A stretch of DNA of 64,000 bases from Pseudomonas pharyngis (GTDB taxonomy: Bacteria; Pseudomonadota; Gammaproteobacteria; Pseudomonadales; Pseudomonadaceae). Each line of letters opens with the position of its first letter. Within the stretch, counting starts at the first letter, position 1. A program made the translations under genes and the position numbers. Shown piece by piece: positions 38,339 to 48,384 of this stretch. The notes under the pieces were generated by a model. The model did no database searches, was not told the DNA's origin, and was given only the letters and a program-made list of their open reading frames with translations. The stretch lies in NCBI RefSeq assembly GCF_021602345.1, contig NZ_BQID01000018.1, positions 1 to 64,000 of the forward strand, given 5' to 3'.

Positions 38339-39596
38339 CGTCTCGGCCAAAGCCAGCCTGCTCAGCCCCCACGGCCTGAGCGGATCGCTGCTGCGCCGGG
38401 GAGTGCTGCGCAAGCTCGAGCAGCTCAAGCAGGGTCAACTAATCGTGATCGAGGACGGCGAACGCCACGTCTTTGGTACGCCGGGCAGCACGCTGGTGGG
38501 GGAAATTCAGGTGCTGGATCCCGCCGTCTGGGGGCTGGTCGCCGGCAATGGTTCGATCGGTGCCGGTGAGGCCTTTATTCATGGCTACTGGCGCTCGCCG
38601 GATCTGACGGCCGTAGTGCGTGTGTTCGTCAGCAACCTTGAAGTGCTCGACGCCATGGAAGGTGGCCTGGCCCGGCTCGGTCGCCCGCTGGTGCGCGGGC
38701 TGCACTGGCTCAACCGCAATACGCGCAAGGGCTCGCAGAAAAACATCGCCGCCCACTATGACCTCGGCAATGACTTGTTCGAGCAGTTTCTCGATCCGAC
38801 CATGATGTATTCCGCCGCGCAGTTTCTCAGCCCCGACGACAGCCTGGAGCAGGCGCAACTGAACAAACTGGAGCGGATCTGCCAGAAACTCGCGCTCAAA
38901 CCCGGTGACCACCTTCTGGAAATCGGCACCGGCTGGGGCAGCATGGCGCTCTACGCGGCGCAGCACTACGGCTGCAAAGTCACCACCACCACGCTGTCGA
39001 AGGAGCAGTTCGCCTTCACCGCGGCCCGCATCGAACGCCTCGGTTTGCAGGATCAAGTGACGCTGCTGCTCAAGGACTACCGCGACCTCACCGGCCAGTA
39101 CGACAAACTGGTGTCGATCGAAATGATCGAGGCGGTCGGCCACCGCTTCCTGCCGACCTACTTCAAACAGTGCGCGCACCTGCTCAAGAACAACGGCCTG
39201 ATGCTGTTGCAAGCAATCACCATCCGCGAACAGCGCTACGAACAGGCGCGCCGTGGCGTGGACTTCATCCAGCGCTACATTTTCCCCGGCGGCGCCCTGC
39301 CCTGCGTGCAGAAAATGCTCGAAATCGTCGGCCGCGACACCGACATGAACCTGTTGCACATGGAAGATTTCGGCCTGCATTACGCCCGCACCCTCCGTCT
39401 GTGGCACGAGAACTTTCGCCATGCGCACGGCCGTCTGAGCGAACTGGGCTATGACGATTACTTCCTCAGGTTGTGGGAGTTCTACCTGTGTTACTGCGAG
39501 GGTGGATTCCTCGAGCGCACCATCGGCACCGCACAACTGGTGCTGGCCAAACCGGCGGCGATGACGGCGCCTTTGCTGGGCCGGTTCGATGCTTGA
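38325..39596 (+). CDS. Cyclopropane-fatty-acyl-phospholipid synthase-like methyltransferase
   Basis: A 423-residue SAM-dependent lipid methyltransferase of the CFA synthase family with SAM motif LLEIGTGWGSMALYAA near residue 197 and the AAHYDLGNDLFEQFLDP region near residue 142. By a from-memory alignment to E. coli Cfa, the bicarbonate-site residues differ: the Cys of YSCAYW is Ala164 in YSAAQF, the His of LHTIG is Gln296 in LQAIT, while the catalytic Glu (Glu269 in EMIEAVG) remains. It may therefore methylate without forming a cyclopropane, as UfaM-type enzymes do. Start at 38325 with GAGGAA upstream. Confidence 0.85.
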   Translation: MKSTSVSAKASLLSPHGLSGSLLRRGVLRKLEQLKQGQLIVIEDGERHVFGTPGSTLVGEIQVLDPAVWGLVAGNGSIGAGEAFIHGYWRSPDLTAVVRVFVSNLEVLDAMEGGLARLGRPLVRGLHWLNRNTRKGSQKNIAAHYDLGNDLFEQFLDPTMMYSAAQFLSPDDSLEQAQLNKLERICQKLALKPGDHLLEIGTGWGSMALYAAQHYGCKVTTTTLSKEQFAFTAARIERLGLQDQVTLLLKDYRDLTGQYDKLVSIEMIEAVGHRFLPTYFKQCAHLLKNNGLMLLQAITIREQRYEQARRGVDFIQRYIFPGGALPCVQKMLEIVGRDTDMNLLHMEDFGLHYARTLRLWHENFRHAHGRLSELGYDDYFLRLWEFYLCYCEGGFLERTIGTAQLVLAKPAAMTAPLLGRFDA

Positions 39597-40080
39597 ACGG
39601 TTGGCCAACGCGGTGCTGTTCCAGATCGGCTGGCTGGCCTGCGTGCTCGGCGGTAACAGTTTGTGGTTGCTGCTGGCGCTGGCGGTGCTGGTGATTCATC
39701 TGCGCTGGATCAGCAATTGGGCGCATGAAGGCCGATTGATCCTCAGCGTGGTGATTATCGGCACGGCGGTGGACAGCGTGTTGCGCGGTCTCGGGGTTTT
39801 CGAGTTCAAGGATCTGTCGCCGCTGATTCCGCTATGGCTGATGTTGCTGTGGGCGTTGTTCGCCACGACGTTGCGTCATTGTCTGCAATGGAGCGCGAGG
39901 CCGTGGTGGCTGGCCAGTCTGCTCGGCGCGGCAGGTGGCGCGCTGTCCTATGGCGCCGGCGGACGACTGGCCGGTGTGCAATTTCCTTTCGGTGAGTTAC
40001 CGACCCTGATCGGCATCGCACTGCTGTGGGCGTTGCTGTTTCCGCTGCTGCACCAATTGTCCCGACGGCTGGCGCGCTAA
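39589..40080 (+). CDS. DUF2878 domain-containing membrane protein
   Basis: A 163-residue hydrophobic protein with about five membrane helices, starting MLERLANAVLFQIGWLACVLGG and matching the DUF2878 family. It overlaps the CFA-like gene by 8 bp and is the last of nine overlapping genes. DUF2878 genes usually occur in this same phr-cfa type cluster. Inner-membrane role unknown. Confidence 0.8.
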   Translation: MLERLANAVLFQIGWLACVLGGNSLWLLLALAVLVIHLRWISNWAHEGRLILSVVIIGTAVDSVLRGLGVFEFKDLSPLIPLWLMLLWALFATTLRHCLQWSARPWWLASLLGAAGGALSYGAGGRLAGVQFPFGELPTLIGIALLWALLFPLLHQLSRRLAR

Positions 40081-40132
40081 ACGCCTGTCAGGCCTTTCAC
40101 ACGCTCATCGGTCACTGCCGTACACTGGCGCC

Positions 40133-40438
40133 ATGAAAACCATTCCCCATCGGCAAATTGCCGAGCCTGAGGTCACCTGTTCGACCTGTGCAGCCTGCTG
40201 CTGTCAGCTTGAGGTGATGCTGATCACCGACACTGGCGTCCCCGAGCGCTTTATCGATACCGACGATTGGGGTGGCGAGGTGATGCTGCGTCTGGACGAC
40301 GGCTGGTGCGCGGCGCTGGATCGCGACACGATGATGTGCACGATTTACGAGAAGCGCCCGCTGATCTGCCGCGAATTCGAAATGGGCGCTCCGGAATGCA
40401 TCGACGAACGCCAGGGAATTGCCACGGCGTATCGCTGA
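40133..40438 (+). CDS. YkgJ family cysteine cluster protein
   Basis: A 101-residue protein with an N-terminal cluster CSTCAACCCQ (near residue 17) and further conserved Cys residues (WCAAL, MMCTIYEKRPLICREF), typical of the UPF0153/YkgJ family that probably binds Zn or an Fe-S cluster. It lies 52 bp after the DUF2878 gene on the same strand and ends at a strong terminator, so it may be the tail of the light operon. Function unknown. Confidence 0.8.
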   Translation: MKTIPHRQIAEPEVTCSTCAACCCQLEVMLITDTGVPERFIDTDDWGGEVMLRLDDGWCAALDRDTMMCTIYEKRPLICREFEMGAPECIDERQGIATAYR

Positions 40439-40440
40439 AT

Positions 40441-40471
40441 AAAAAAAGGAGCGCTAGGCGCTCCTTTTTTA
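40441..40471. terminator. Bidirectional intrinsic terminator
   Basis: AAAAAAGGAGCGC-tag-GCGCTCCTTTTTT, between the YkgJ gene and convergent pagL. Confidence 0.9.
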
Positions 40472-40492
40472 CGGGGCTGACTTTCTGGGGGC

Positions 40493-41011
40493 TTATAGCG
40501 GCATCGTGTAATGCAGTGCGTAGCTTTCGACCCCATCGTTGTCGCTGCTCAGACCGGCGTTGGAATAGTGCGTCGCACGGATCCCGACTTCATGCCCGCC
40601 ATTGAAGCGCAGGCCGAAACCGATACGGTCTTCGAACTGGAAAGAACCGCCGAGCTTGTTGTCTTCGTATTCGGTGTTGGAGAACAGCGCCACGCCGATC
40701 CCCGCCTCGACATACGGTTTGACCGACTGACCGGCAAACTCGTAAACAAATACCGGCGAGAACGACAGGCTGTTGTTGCTCGACGTCTTGTCGCCTTCCC
40801 AATAAGTGTAAGCCCCGCTCCAGTAACCGGTCAGACGACCGACGTCACTTTGCAGCCAGCTCTTGTCCCAGTCGAAATTCATGCCCAGGCGATAAGTCAT
40901 CGTCGAATCGCTGGTAGCACCCACTGCAAACTCGACGCCAGCAGCCTGTGCGGTAAAACTTTGCCCCATCAGTGCAGCCGCAATCGCGGCCAAGCAGAAT
41001 AGTCGCTTCAC
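40493..41011 (-). CDS. pagL: Lipid A 3-O-deacylase (PagL-type acyloxyacyl hydrolase)
   Basis: A 172-residue outer-membrane beta barrel with a signal peptide (cleavage near AQAAG, residues 1-23). The PagL catalytic signature ATHYSNAGL near residue 146 supplies His and Ser, with the acidic residue in the following DGVESYALHY. It removes the 3-O acyl chain of lipid A at the cell surface. The position between phr and murI matches pagL in P. aeruginosa. Confidence 0.87.
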   Translation of the reverse strand: MKRLFCLAAIAAALMGQSFTAQAAGVEFAVGATSDSTMTYRLGMNFDWDKSWLQSDVGRLTGYWSGAYTYWEGDKTSSNNSLSFSPVFVYEFAGQSVKPYVEAGIGVALFSNTEYEDNKLGGSFQFEDRIGFGLRFNGGHEVGIRATHYSNAGLSSDNDGVESYALHYTMPL

Positions 41012-41123
41012 TTTGAAACTTCCTTTTCCGGAACGATCGTTTGGTTTTCTAGGTCACTCTGCGCTATAGAAATCTGCGCTTGGTCAGAAGTTCAGCTGAC
41101 TTTTTAGATATTTCACATTTTTT

Positions 41124-41915
41124 TTACAAAGTGAATCTTTTAACGTCGCCAACGACTTGGTCCAGCAGGACCAGGGTCTTGCGTAAAGACGCGGGATCGG
41201 CGCTGGTCCAGAATCTGACCGGCCGGTTCGGACCTTCGGCGAGCAGATCACGCTCGGCCAGCAGCCGCTGCAGTTGCCGCGCTACCGCCGCGCCCGTATC
41301 GATCAGGCTGATGCTCTCGGGGATCATCGACTTGAGCATCGGCTTGAGAAACGGGTAATGGGTGCAGCCCAGAATGATCGTGTCGCAGCCGTTGGCCAGT
41401 AGCGGGTCAACATAGTGCTTGAGCAATGCACGCAACTCGGGGCTGTGCAGATCGCCGTTTTCAATGCGCTCGACCAGTCCGGGGCACGGCTGAGTGATGA
41501 CCCGCACATCCGTGGCGAAGCGGTCGAGCAATGCGGCGAACTTGGCGCTCTGCAAGGTGCCGGTGGTGGCGAGTACGCCGACCACGCCGCTGCGGGTGGC
41601 CGCGGCGGCCGGTTTGACCGCGGGCTCCATCCCGACAATCGGCCACTCGGGAAAGTCCCGGCGCAGATCGGCAACGCCGGCCACGGTCGCGGTATTGCAC
41701 GCGATCACCAGCGCCTTGGCGCCCTGCTCGCGGAAAAAACCGGCCATCACGCTACAACGCTGGCGGATGAATTCCGGGGTTTTCTCACCATAGGGAATAT
41801 GGCCGCAATCGCCGAGATACAGCAGCGATTCATTCGGCAGCAGGTGCTGGATTTCCGCCAGCACCGACACGCCACCGACGCCGGAGTCGAATACGGCGAT
41901 CGGCGCTTCACGCAT
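41124..41915 (-). CDS. murI: Glutamate racemase
   Basis: A 263-residue cofactor-independent racemase supplying D-glutamate for peptidoglycan. The two catalytic cysteines lie in [11 protein letters not shown] (near residue 75) and [10 protein letters not shown] (near residue 185), and [10 protein letters not shown] opens the protein. The start at 41915 overlaps the end of moeB by 8 bp; no strong ribosome binding site is seen, consistent with translational coupling. Last gene of the hemA operon. Confidence 0.93.
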   Translation of the reverse strand: MREAPIAVFDSGVGGVSVLAEIQHLLPNESLLYLGDCGHIPYGEKTPEFIRQRCSVMAGFFREQGAKALVIACNTATVAGVADLRRDFPEWPIVGMEPAVKPAAAATRSGVVGVLATTGTLQSAKFAALLDRFATDVRVITQPCPGLVERIENGDLHSPELRALLKHYVDPLLANGCDTIILGCTHYPFLKPMLKSMIPESISLIDTGAAVARQLQRLLAERDLLAEGPNRPVRFWTSADPASLRKTLVLLDQVVGDVKRFTL

Positions 41916-42663
41916 GTTGCGAACCACAAACGCTGCAACCGGGATCGCGCTTGACCCGCAGCTCACGGAAGCGCGAACCCAGCGCATCGATCAACAGCAG
42001 ACGGCCCACCAGTGGTTCGCCAAAACCCGCCAGCAACTTCAAGGCTTCCAGCGCTTGCAGACTGCCGACCAGACCGACCAGCGGCCCGACCACGCCGGCT
42101 TCGCTGCAAGTCAGTTCGGCTTCGCTGCCGTGACCGTACAGGCAGTGGTAGCACGGGCTCTCGGCGCGACGAGGGTCGAACACCGAAAGCTGTCCTTCAA
42201 GGCGAATCGCCGCGCCGCTGACCAATGGCTTGCGCGCCGCCACACATGCGGCATTGACCGCTTCGCGAGTGGAGAAGTTGTCCGAGCAGTCGAGCACCAG
42301 ATCCACCGCCGCCACGGCTGCAGCGAGAGAATCCTCGTCCAGCGCCTGACGATGAGGCACCAGTTTGATTTCAGGATTGATCGCGCTCAGGCGCTTGAGC
42401 GCCGAGTCGACCTTGGTCATGCCGACGCTGTCGGTGTCGTGGATGATCTGGCGTTGCAGGTTGGTCAGGTCGACCGTGTCGAAATCCGCCAGGTGCAACT
42501 CACCGACACCCGCCGCCGCCAGATACAAGGCCACCGGCGCGCCGAGACCGCCGAGGCCGACGATCAATACCCGGCTGTCCTTGAGCTTCAACTGGCCATC
42601 GATGTCGATGTGTTGCAGCAGGATCTGCCGACTGTAGCGCAACAATTCCTGATCATTCAGCAC
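41908..42663 (-). CDS. moeB: Molybdopterin-synthase adenylyltransferase
   Basis: A 251-residue E1-like enzyme that adenylates the C-terminus of MoaD during molybdenum cofactor synthesis. It has [21 protein letters not shown] (nucleotide binding, near residue 34), DCSDNFSTR near residue 130, and two zinc Cys pairs, CYHC and CSVC. There is no rhodanese domain. It overlaps prmC by 7 bp. Confidence 0.92.
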   Translation of the reverse strand: MLNDQELLRYSRQILLQHIDIDGQLKLKDSRVLIVGLGGLGAPVALYLAAAGVGELHLADFDTVDLTNLQRQIIHDTDSVGMTKVDSALKRLSAINPEIKLVPHRQALDEDSLAAAVAAVDLVLDCSDNFSTREAVNAACVAARKPLVSGAAIRLEGQLSVFDPRRAESPCYHCLYGHGSEAELTCSEAGVVGPLVGLVGSLQALEALKLLAGFGEPLVGRLLLIDALGSRFRELRVKRDPGCSVCGSQHA

Positions 42664-43487
42664 GGCAGGCGCCCCAGGCTGATCCGTTGATGGCCGCCCA
42701 GATCGGTGCGGCTGTGGACTTCGTCGAAACCTTGCGTCAGCAGCAGATCGCGTACGGCTTCGGCTTGATCATAGCCGTGTTCGAGCATCAGCCAGCCACC
42801 GGCCTCGAGATGGGCCGGCGCCTGGGCGATGATCAGCCGCAGATCGTCGAGCCCGTCGATGCCGGCCACCAATGCGCTTTCCGGCTCGAAGCGCACATCG
42901 CCTTCCACCAGATGCGGATCGGCGGCGGGGATGTACGGCGGGTTGCTGATGATCAACTCGAAACGCTTGCCTTCAAGGGCGCTGAACCAGTGACTGCTCA
43001 GCACCGTTGCGTTATTCAGGTGCAGACGCTGGCGATTGCGTTCGGCCAGGGCCACGGCTTCCAGCACGCGATCCACGGCGGTGACCTTCCACGCCGGGCG
43101 CTCGCTGGCCAGAGCCAAGGCAATCGCCCCGCTGCCGGTGCCGAGGTCAAGCACTTTGGCCGGGGTCGCGGGCAGCAATTCCAGTGCAGCTTCCACCAGC
43201 AGTTCGGTGTCCGGACGCGGGATCAGCGTGTGCGGTGCGACTTCCAGATCGAGCTTCCAGAAACCCTGCTGGCCCAGAATGTAGGCCACCGGCTCGCCGC
43301 TGCGGCGGCGTTGCAGGTACTCGGCGAAGACCAGTGCGGCTTCGCTGGGCACGATGCGCTCGGGCCAGGTGTGGAGAAAACTGCGCGACTTGCCCAGCGC
43401 GGCGGCCAGAAGCAATTCGGCGTCCAGACGCGCGCTGGGCGAATCCGGCAATTCGGCGGCGCGCAACAGGCTGGCGATGATGGTCAT
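42657..43487 (-). CDS. prmC: Peptide chain release factor N5-glutamine methyltransferase
   Basis: A 276-residue SAM-dependent enzyme that methylates the Gln of the GGQ loop of release factors. SAM motif VLDLGTGSGAIALALA is near residue 115 and catalytic NPPY near residue 180. It directly follows its substrate gene prfA (the prfA stop is adjacent to its start). Confidence 0.94.
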   Translation of the reverse strand: MTIIASLLRAAELPDSPSARLDAELLLAAALGKSRSFLHTWPERIVPSEAALVFAEYLQRRRSGEPVAYILGQQGFWKLDLEVAPHTLIPRPDTELLVEAALELLPATPAKVLDLGTGSGAIALALASERPAWKVTAVDRVLEAVALAERNRQRLHLNNATVLSSHWFSALEGKRFELIISNPPYIPAADPHLVEGDVRFEPESALVAGIDGLDDLRLIIAQAPAHLEAGGWLMLEHGYDQAEAVRDLLLTQGFDEVHSRTDLGGHQRISLGRLPC

Positions 43488-44570
43488 TTACTCACCTATC
43501 GCTGCGAGCTGGTCAGCCTGGTATTCGGCCAGCAACGGCTCGATCACCGCTTCGACGCCGCCGGCGAGGATTTCGTCGAGGGAATACAGGGTCAGGTTGA
43601 CGCGATGGTCGGTGACCCGGCCCTGGGCAAAATTGTAGGTGCGGATGCGCTCGGAGCGGTCACCGGAACCCACCAGTAATTTACGTTCGCTGGCGATGGC
43701 GTTGGCCGCCGCAGCGGTCTGCTGGTCGTTGAGCTTGGCCGCCAGCCAGGCCATCGCCCGGGCACGGTTCTTGTGCTGGGAACGTTCTTCCTGGCACTCG
43801 ACAACGGTGCCGGTCGGTATGTGGGTGATGCGGATCGCCGAATCGGTGGTGTTGACGTGCTGACCACCGGCCCCGGAGGAGCGGTAAGTGTCGACGCGCA
43901 AATCCGCCGGGTTGATCTCGATGGCTTCACGCTCGTCCGGCTCGGGCAACACCGCCACAGTGCAGGCCGAGGTGTGGATACGGCCCTGGGATTCGGTGGC
44001 GGGTACACGCTGTACGCGGTGCGCGCCGGATTCGAATTTCAGCTTGCCGTAAACGTTGTCGCCTTCGATGCGGGCGATGACTTCTTTATAGCCGCCATGT
44101 TCGCCTTCGTTTTCCGAGAGGATCTCCACCCGCCAGCCACGGCGTTCGGCGTAACGCGAGTACATGCGGAACAGGTCGCCGGAGAAGATCGCCGCCTCGT
44201 CGCCACCGGTGCCGGCGCGGATTTCGAGGAACACGTTGCGCCCGTCGTTGGGATCCTTGGGCAGCAACATGCGTTGCAGGTCGGACTCCAGCGTGATCAG
44301 CAACTCCTTGGCTTCGCGGACTTCTTCCACGGCCATTTCACGCATGTCCGGGTCGCTGTCCTTGAGCAGCGCCTGCGCGCCTTCAAGATCGCTTTGTACG
44401 CCGAGCAGCTTTTTATAGCCTTGCACCACCGGCTCAAGTTCGGCGTATTCCTTGGAATAGGCGCGGAATTTGGTCTGGTCGGAAATGACTTCGCCGTCGC
44501 CGAGCAGCGCGGTCAGTTCCTCGAAACGGTCCTGGAGAATGTCCAGCTTATTGAGCAGTGACGCTTTCAT
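43488..44570 (-). CDS. prfA: Peptide chain release factor 1
   Basis: A 360-residue RF1 that ends translation at UAA and UAG. The anticodon-like PAT motif lies in [10 protein letters not shown] (near residue 185) and the GGQ motif in [15 protein letters not shown] (near residue 233). Its start overlaps the hemA stop by 4 bp, so it is translationally coupled. Confidence 0.96.
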   Translation of the reverse strand: MKASLLNKLDILQDRFEELTALLGDGEVISDQTKFRAYSKEYAELEPVVQGYKKLLGVQSDLEGAQALLKDSDPDMREMAVEEVREAKELLITLESDLQRMLLPKDPNDGRNVFLEIRAGTGGDEAAIFSGDLFRMYSRYAERRGWRVEILSENEGEHGGYKEVIARIEGDNVYGKLKFESGAHRVQRVPATESQGRIHTSACTVAVLPEPDEREAIEINPADLRVDTYRSSGAGGQHVNTTDSAIRITHIPTGTVVECQEERSQHKNRARAMAWLAAKLNDQQTAAAANAIASERKLLVGSGDRSERIRTYNFAQGRVTDHRVNLTLYSLDEILAGGVEAVIEPLLAEYQADQLAAIGE

Positions 44571-45853
44571 TGCGGTTTTTTATCCGAAAAGCTATCCGGT
44601 GAGCCCTCGAGGGCAAAGAGTTCCTGAGCCATGGCCAGCGCATCGAGGCGGCCTTCGGCAGAAAGCTTTTTCAACTGCACGCTCGGGGCGTGCAGGAGTT
44701 TGTTGGTCAGGCCGCGGGCCAATTGCCCGAGGACGTCTTCGGCGTTGCCGCCGTTGGCCAGCAGGCGCAGGGCCTTTTGCAGTTCTTCGTCGCGCAGGCG
44801 TTCACTCTGTTGACGATAGGCCTTGAGCACGTCGACCGCCGCCAGCTCGCGCAGGCGCACCATGAAATCGTCGGCGCCGACCGAAACCATCTCTTCGGCC
44901 GCCTGCGCTGCACCCTGACGGCTCTTGAGGTTTTCGGCGACTACTTCGTGCAGATCGTCGACGCTATAGAGGTAAACGTCGTCGAGTTCGCCGACTTCCG
45001 GCTCGATGTCGCGGGGAACGGCGATGTCGACCATGAAGATCGGCTTATGCTTGCGCAGCTTCAGCGCACTTTCCACCGCACCTTTACCAAGGATCGGCAA
45101 CTGACTGGCGGTGGAGCTGATAACGATATCGCTGCGCACCAGTTCAGCCGGGATGTCCGACAGCAACACCGCGTGGGCACCGAACTGTTCGGCCAGCAGG
45201 CTGGCGCGCTCCAGGGTCCGGTTGGCGACCACGATGCGCTTGACCCCCAGCTCGTGCAGATGACGGGCGACCAGGGTGATGGTCTCGCCGGCACCGATCA
45301 GCAGGGCCTGGCTGCGTTGCAGGTCGCTGAAAATCTGTTTGGCCAGGCTGACGGCGGCAAACGCCACGGACACCGGGTTTTCACCGATGGCAGTGTCGGT
45401 GCGCACCTGCTTGGCGGCATTGAAGGTCGCCTGGAACAGTCGCCCGAGCAGCGGCCCGATGGTGCCGGCCTCCCGGGCCACGGCGTAGGCCGATTTCATC
45501 TGGCCGAGAATCTGCGGTTCGCCCAGCACCAGCGAGTCGAGCCCGGAGGCGACGCGCATCATGTGACGAACGGCCGCATCGTCTTCATGCACATAAGCAC
45601 TCGCGCGCAGCTCTTCGAGGCTCAATTGATGGTATTCGGCCAGCCAGCGCAACACGATGTCCGCCGACACGTGATCCTGTTCTATATACAGCTCACTGCG
45701 ATTGCAGGTGGAGAGGATCGCAGCTTCGCGGCTGTCGGTGAGTCGGCAGAGCTGCTGCAAGGCCTCCACCAGCTGCTCAGGGGTAAAGGCCACGCGCTCG
45801 CGGACGTCTACTGAAGCAGTCTTGTGGTTGATACCGAGTGCAAGGAAGGCCAT
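44567..45853 (-). CDS. hemA: Glutamyl-tRNA reductase
   Basis: A 428-residue enzyme that commits glutamyl-tRNA to tetrapyrrole synthesis. It has [15 protein letters not shown] near the N-terminus, catalytic Cys in [11 protein letters not shown] near residue 50, and the NADPH-binding [17 protein letters not shown] near residue 188. First gene of hemA-prfA-prmC-moeB-murI, all overlapping or abutting. Its promoter region is shared with the divergent TPR lipoprotein gene. Confidence 0.95.
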   Translation of the reverse strand: MAFLALGINHKTASVDVRERVAFTPEQLVEALQQLCRLTDSREAAILSTCNRSELYIEQDHVSADIVLRWLAEYHQLSLEELRASAYVHEDDAAVRHMMRVASGLDSLVLGEPQILGQMKSAYAVAREAGTIGPLLGRLFQATFNAAKQVRTDTAIGENPVSVAFAAVSLAKQIFSDLQRSQALLIGAGETITLVARHLHELGVKRIVVANRTLERASLLAEQFGAHAVLLSDIPAELVRSDIVISSTASQLPILGKGAVESALKLRKHKPIFMVDIAVPRDIEPEVGELDDVYLYSVDDLHEVVAENLKSRQGAAQAAEEMVSVGADDFMVRLRELAAVDVLKAYRQQSERLRDEELQKALRLLANGGNAEDVLGQLARGLTNKLLHAPSVQLKKLSAEGRLDALAMAQELFALEGSPDSFSDKKPQ

Positions 45854-45878
45854 TCAAGGTCGCTGATGGTGACGTGAA

Positions 45879-45953
45879 GCCGGCAATTGTCCTACTTCGT
45901 CAGATTCAGAACAACTACCGCTGACTATTGTCCCAATTGCCGGCCCCTATAAT
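45879..45953. promoter_or_regulatory. Divergent hemA / TPR lipoprotein promoter with 11-bp inverted repeat
   Basis: GCCGGCAATTG (45879-45889) and CAATTGCCGGC (45934-45944) are exact reverse complements 44 bp apart. The left arm overlaps a hemA-directed -10-like GACAAT (minus strand, 45886-45891) that is 17 bp from TTGTTC. The right arm ends 4 bp before a perfect TATAAT (45948-45953) for the plus-strand gene. Confidence 0.55.
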
Positions 45954-46035
45954 GGCCACAATCGAGACTCGGTTATGTTTGGCCGAAGGCTTGTGTCATG
46001 ATGATCCGACCGCAGGTTAGTCGTCCTCTTCCTAT

Positions 46036-47760
46036 ATGAATAGATCTTCCGCGTTGCTCCTCGCTTTTGTCTTCCTCAGCGGCTGCCAGGCCTTGGCCCC
46101 CGTTCCGCAGGACGGTGCCTCACCGGTCGAAGACACCACGCCGGCCCCTGAAAAGCCCAAGGTTTACAGCTCGTTCAGCCAGGAGACGGTGTTCAGCCTG
46201 CTGAGCGCCGAGCTCGCTGGTCAGCGCAATCGTTTCGATATTGCCCTGGACAACTACGTGACCCAGGCCATCAATACCCAGGATCCGGGTGTTTCCGAGC
46301 GTGCGTTCCGCATCGCCGAGTACCTGGGCGCCGACCAGCCGGCCCTCGATACCGCGCTGATCTGGGCGAAAAACGCCCCGGACGACCTCGAAGCGCAACG
46401 CGCCGCCGCCGTGCAACTGGCCCGCGCCGGGCGCTATGACGACTCGATGGTCTATATGGAGAAAGTCCTGCAGGGCAAGGGCGACACCCATTTCGACTTC
46501 CTCGCGCTGTCGGCCGCCGATACCGATCAGGAAACCCGCAACGGCCTGATGAAAAGCTTCGACCGCCTGTTGCAGCGTCACCCGAACAACAATCAGCTGA
46601 TTTTCGGCAAGGCCCTGCTGATGCAGCAGGATGGCGACACCAAAGGTGCGCTTGCCCTGCTCGAAGACCATCCGCCGGAAGACGGCGAGATCGCCCCGAT
46701 CCTGCTGCGCGCGCGCCTGCTGCAAGGGCTGAATCGCGGCGACGAAGCGCTGCCGCTGCTGCAAAAGAGCATCAAGAAGTATCCGGACGACAAGCGCCTG
46801 CGCCTGACCTACGCGCGGATGCTGGTGGAACAGGACCGGATGGACGACGCCAAGGTCGAGTTCTCCACCCTGGTTCAGCAATACCCGGAAGACGACGAAC
46901 TGCGTTATTCCCTGGCGCTGGTCTGCCTGGAAGCCAAGGCCTGGGACGAGGCCAAGGGCTATCTGGAAGACCTGATCGCCCGGGAAAGCCATGTCGATTC
47001 GGCGCACCTGAACCTGGGGCGCATCGCCGAAGAGCGCAACGACCCGCAAGGCGCGCTCATCGAGTATGCCCAGGTCGGCCCGGGCAACGACTATCTGCCG
47101 GCGCAACTGCGTCAGGCCGATATTCTGATGAACAACGGCAAGACCGCCGAAGCCCAGAGCAAACTGGCCGCCGAGCGTGACGAGCAGCCGGATTACGCGA
47201 TCCAGCTGTACCTGATCGAAGCCGAAACCCTGTCCGCCAATCATCAGGGCGACAAGGCCTGGAAAGTCCTGCAACAAGCCTTGCAGCAGTACCCGGACGA
47301 TCTGAATCTGCTTTACACCCGCGCGATGCAGGCGGAAAAACGCAATGACCTGGCGCAGATGGAAAAAGACCTGCGCCTGATCATCAAGCGCGATCCGGAC
47401 AACGCCATGGCCCTCAACGCCCTCGGCTACACGCTGTCCGACCGCACCACCCGCTACGCTGAAGCCAAGGCGCTGATCGAGCAGGCGCACCAGATCAACC
47501 CGGAAGACCCGGCCGTGCTCGACAGCCTCGGCTGGGTGAACTTTCGCATGGGCAATCTGGAGGACGCCGAGAAATACCTGCGTCAGGCCCTCGAGCGCTT
47601 CCCCGATCATGAAGTCGCCGCGCATCTGGGCGAAGTGCTGTGGGCCAAGGGCAAACAGCGCGAAGCAAAACAAATCTGGGGCAAGTTCCTCAAAGACCAG
47701 CCTGACAGCACCATCCTGCGCAGCACCATCAAGCGCCTGACCGGATCCGAGACTCTTTAA
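46036..47760 (+). CDS. Tetratricopeptide repeat lipoprotein (PA4667-like)
   Basis: A 574-residue protein with lipoprotein signal (lipobox LSGC, Cys near residue 17) followed by about twelve TPR-like helical hairpins, for example residues near 440-540 (ALNALGYTLSDRT...AEKYLRQALERFPDHE). Such proteins are scaffolds at the outer-membrane inner face. It heads the lolB-ispE run, with lolB starting 3 bp after its stop. The precise role is unknown. Confidence 0.85.
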   Translation: MNRSSALLLAFVFLSGCQALAPVPQDGASPVEDTTPAPEKPKVYSSFSQETVFSLLSAELAGQRNRFDIALDNYVTQAINTQDPGVSERAFRIAEYLGADQPALDTALIWAKNAPDDLEAQRAAAVQLARAGRYDDSMVYMEKVLQGKGDTHFDFLALSAADTDQETRNGLMKSFDRLLQRHPNNNQLIFGKALLMQQDGDTKGALALLEDHPPEDGEIAPILLRARLLQGLNRGDEALPLLQKSIKKYPDDKRLRLTYARMLVEQDRMDDAKVEFSTLVQQYPEDDELRYSLALVCLEAKAWDEAKGYLEDLIARESHVDSAHLNLGRIAEERNDPQGALIEYAQVGPGNDYLPAQLRQADILMNNGKTAEAQSKLAAERDEQPDYAIQLYLIEAETLSANHQGDKAWKVLQQALQQYPDDLNLLYTRAMQAEKRNDLAQMEKDLRLIIKRDPDNAMALNALGYTLSDRTTRYAEAKALIEQAHQINPEDPAVLDSLGWVNFRMGNLEDAEKYLRQALERFPDHEVAAHLGEVLWAKGKQREAKQIWGKFLKDQPDSTILRSTIKRLTGSETL

Positions 47761-47763
47761 CTC

Positions 47764-48381
47764 ATGTTTTTGCGCCACATCATAGTTTTCAGCTTCATCG
47801 CCCTGCTCGCCGGTTGCGCGGGCTTCGGCGCCCGTGAATCGGTCGAAGGCCACGGCAATCCGGCACAGTGGGCCGCGAACAAACAGCAACTGACCGGCCT
47901 CGACGGCTGGCAGATCGACGGCAAGATCGGCATCCGCGCCCCGAAAGATTCGGGCAGCGGCACGCTGTTCTGGCTGCAACGTCAGGATTACTACGACATC
48001 CGCCTGTCCGGCCCGCTGGGTCGTGGCGCGGCGCGACTGACCGGCCGTCCGGGCGCAGTGTCGCTGGAAGTGGCGAATCAGGGCCGTTATGAAGCGCCGA
48101 CTCCGGAAGCGCTGGTCGAAGAGCAACTGGGCTGGAAACTGCCGGTCTCGCATCTGGCCTGGTGGGTTCGAGGCCTCCCGGCACCGGACAGCAAAAGCCG
48201 TCTGACCCTGGACGGCAACAGCCGTCTGGCCAATCTGGATCAGGATGGCTGGCAGGTCGAATACCTCAGCTATGCCGAACAGAACGGTTACTGGCTGCCC
48301 GAGCGAATCAAGCTGCACGGCACCGATCTGGACGTGACGCTGGTCATCAAGACCTGGCAACCGCGCAAATTGGGGCAATAA
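47764..48381 (+). CDS. lolB: Outer-membrane lipoprotein LolB
   Basis: A 205-residue lipoprotein (lipobox LLAGC, Cys near residue 18) that receives lipoproteins from LolA and inserts them in the outer membrane. The LolB-typical [22 protein letters not shown] region (near residues 45-66) and WWVRGLPAP near residue 137 are present. It lies between the TPR lipoprotein gene and ispE. Confidence 0.92.
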   Translation: MFLRHIIVFSFIALLAGCAGFGARESVEGHGNPAQWAANKQQLTGLDGWQIDGKIGIRAPKDSGSGTLFWLQRQDYYDIRLSGPLGRGAARLTGRPGAVSLEVANQGRYEAPTPEALVEEQLGWKLPVSHLAWWVRGLPAPDSKSRLTLDGNSRLANLDQDGWQVEYLSYAEQNGYWLPERIKLHGTDLDVTLVIKTWQPRKLGQ

Positions 48382-48384
48382 CGC

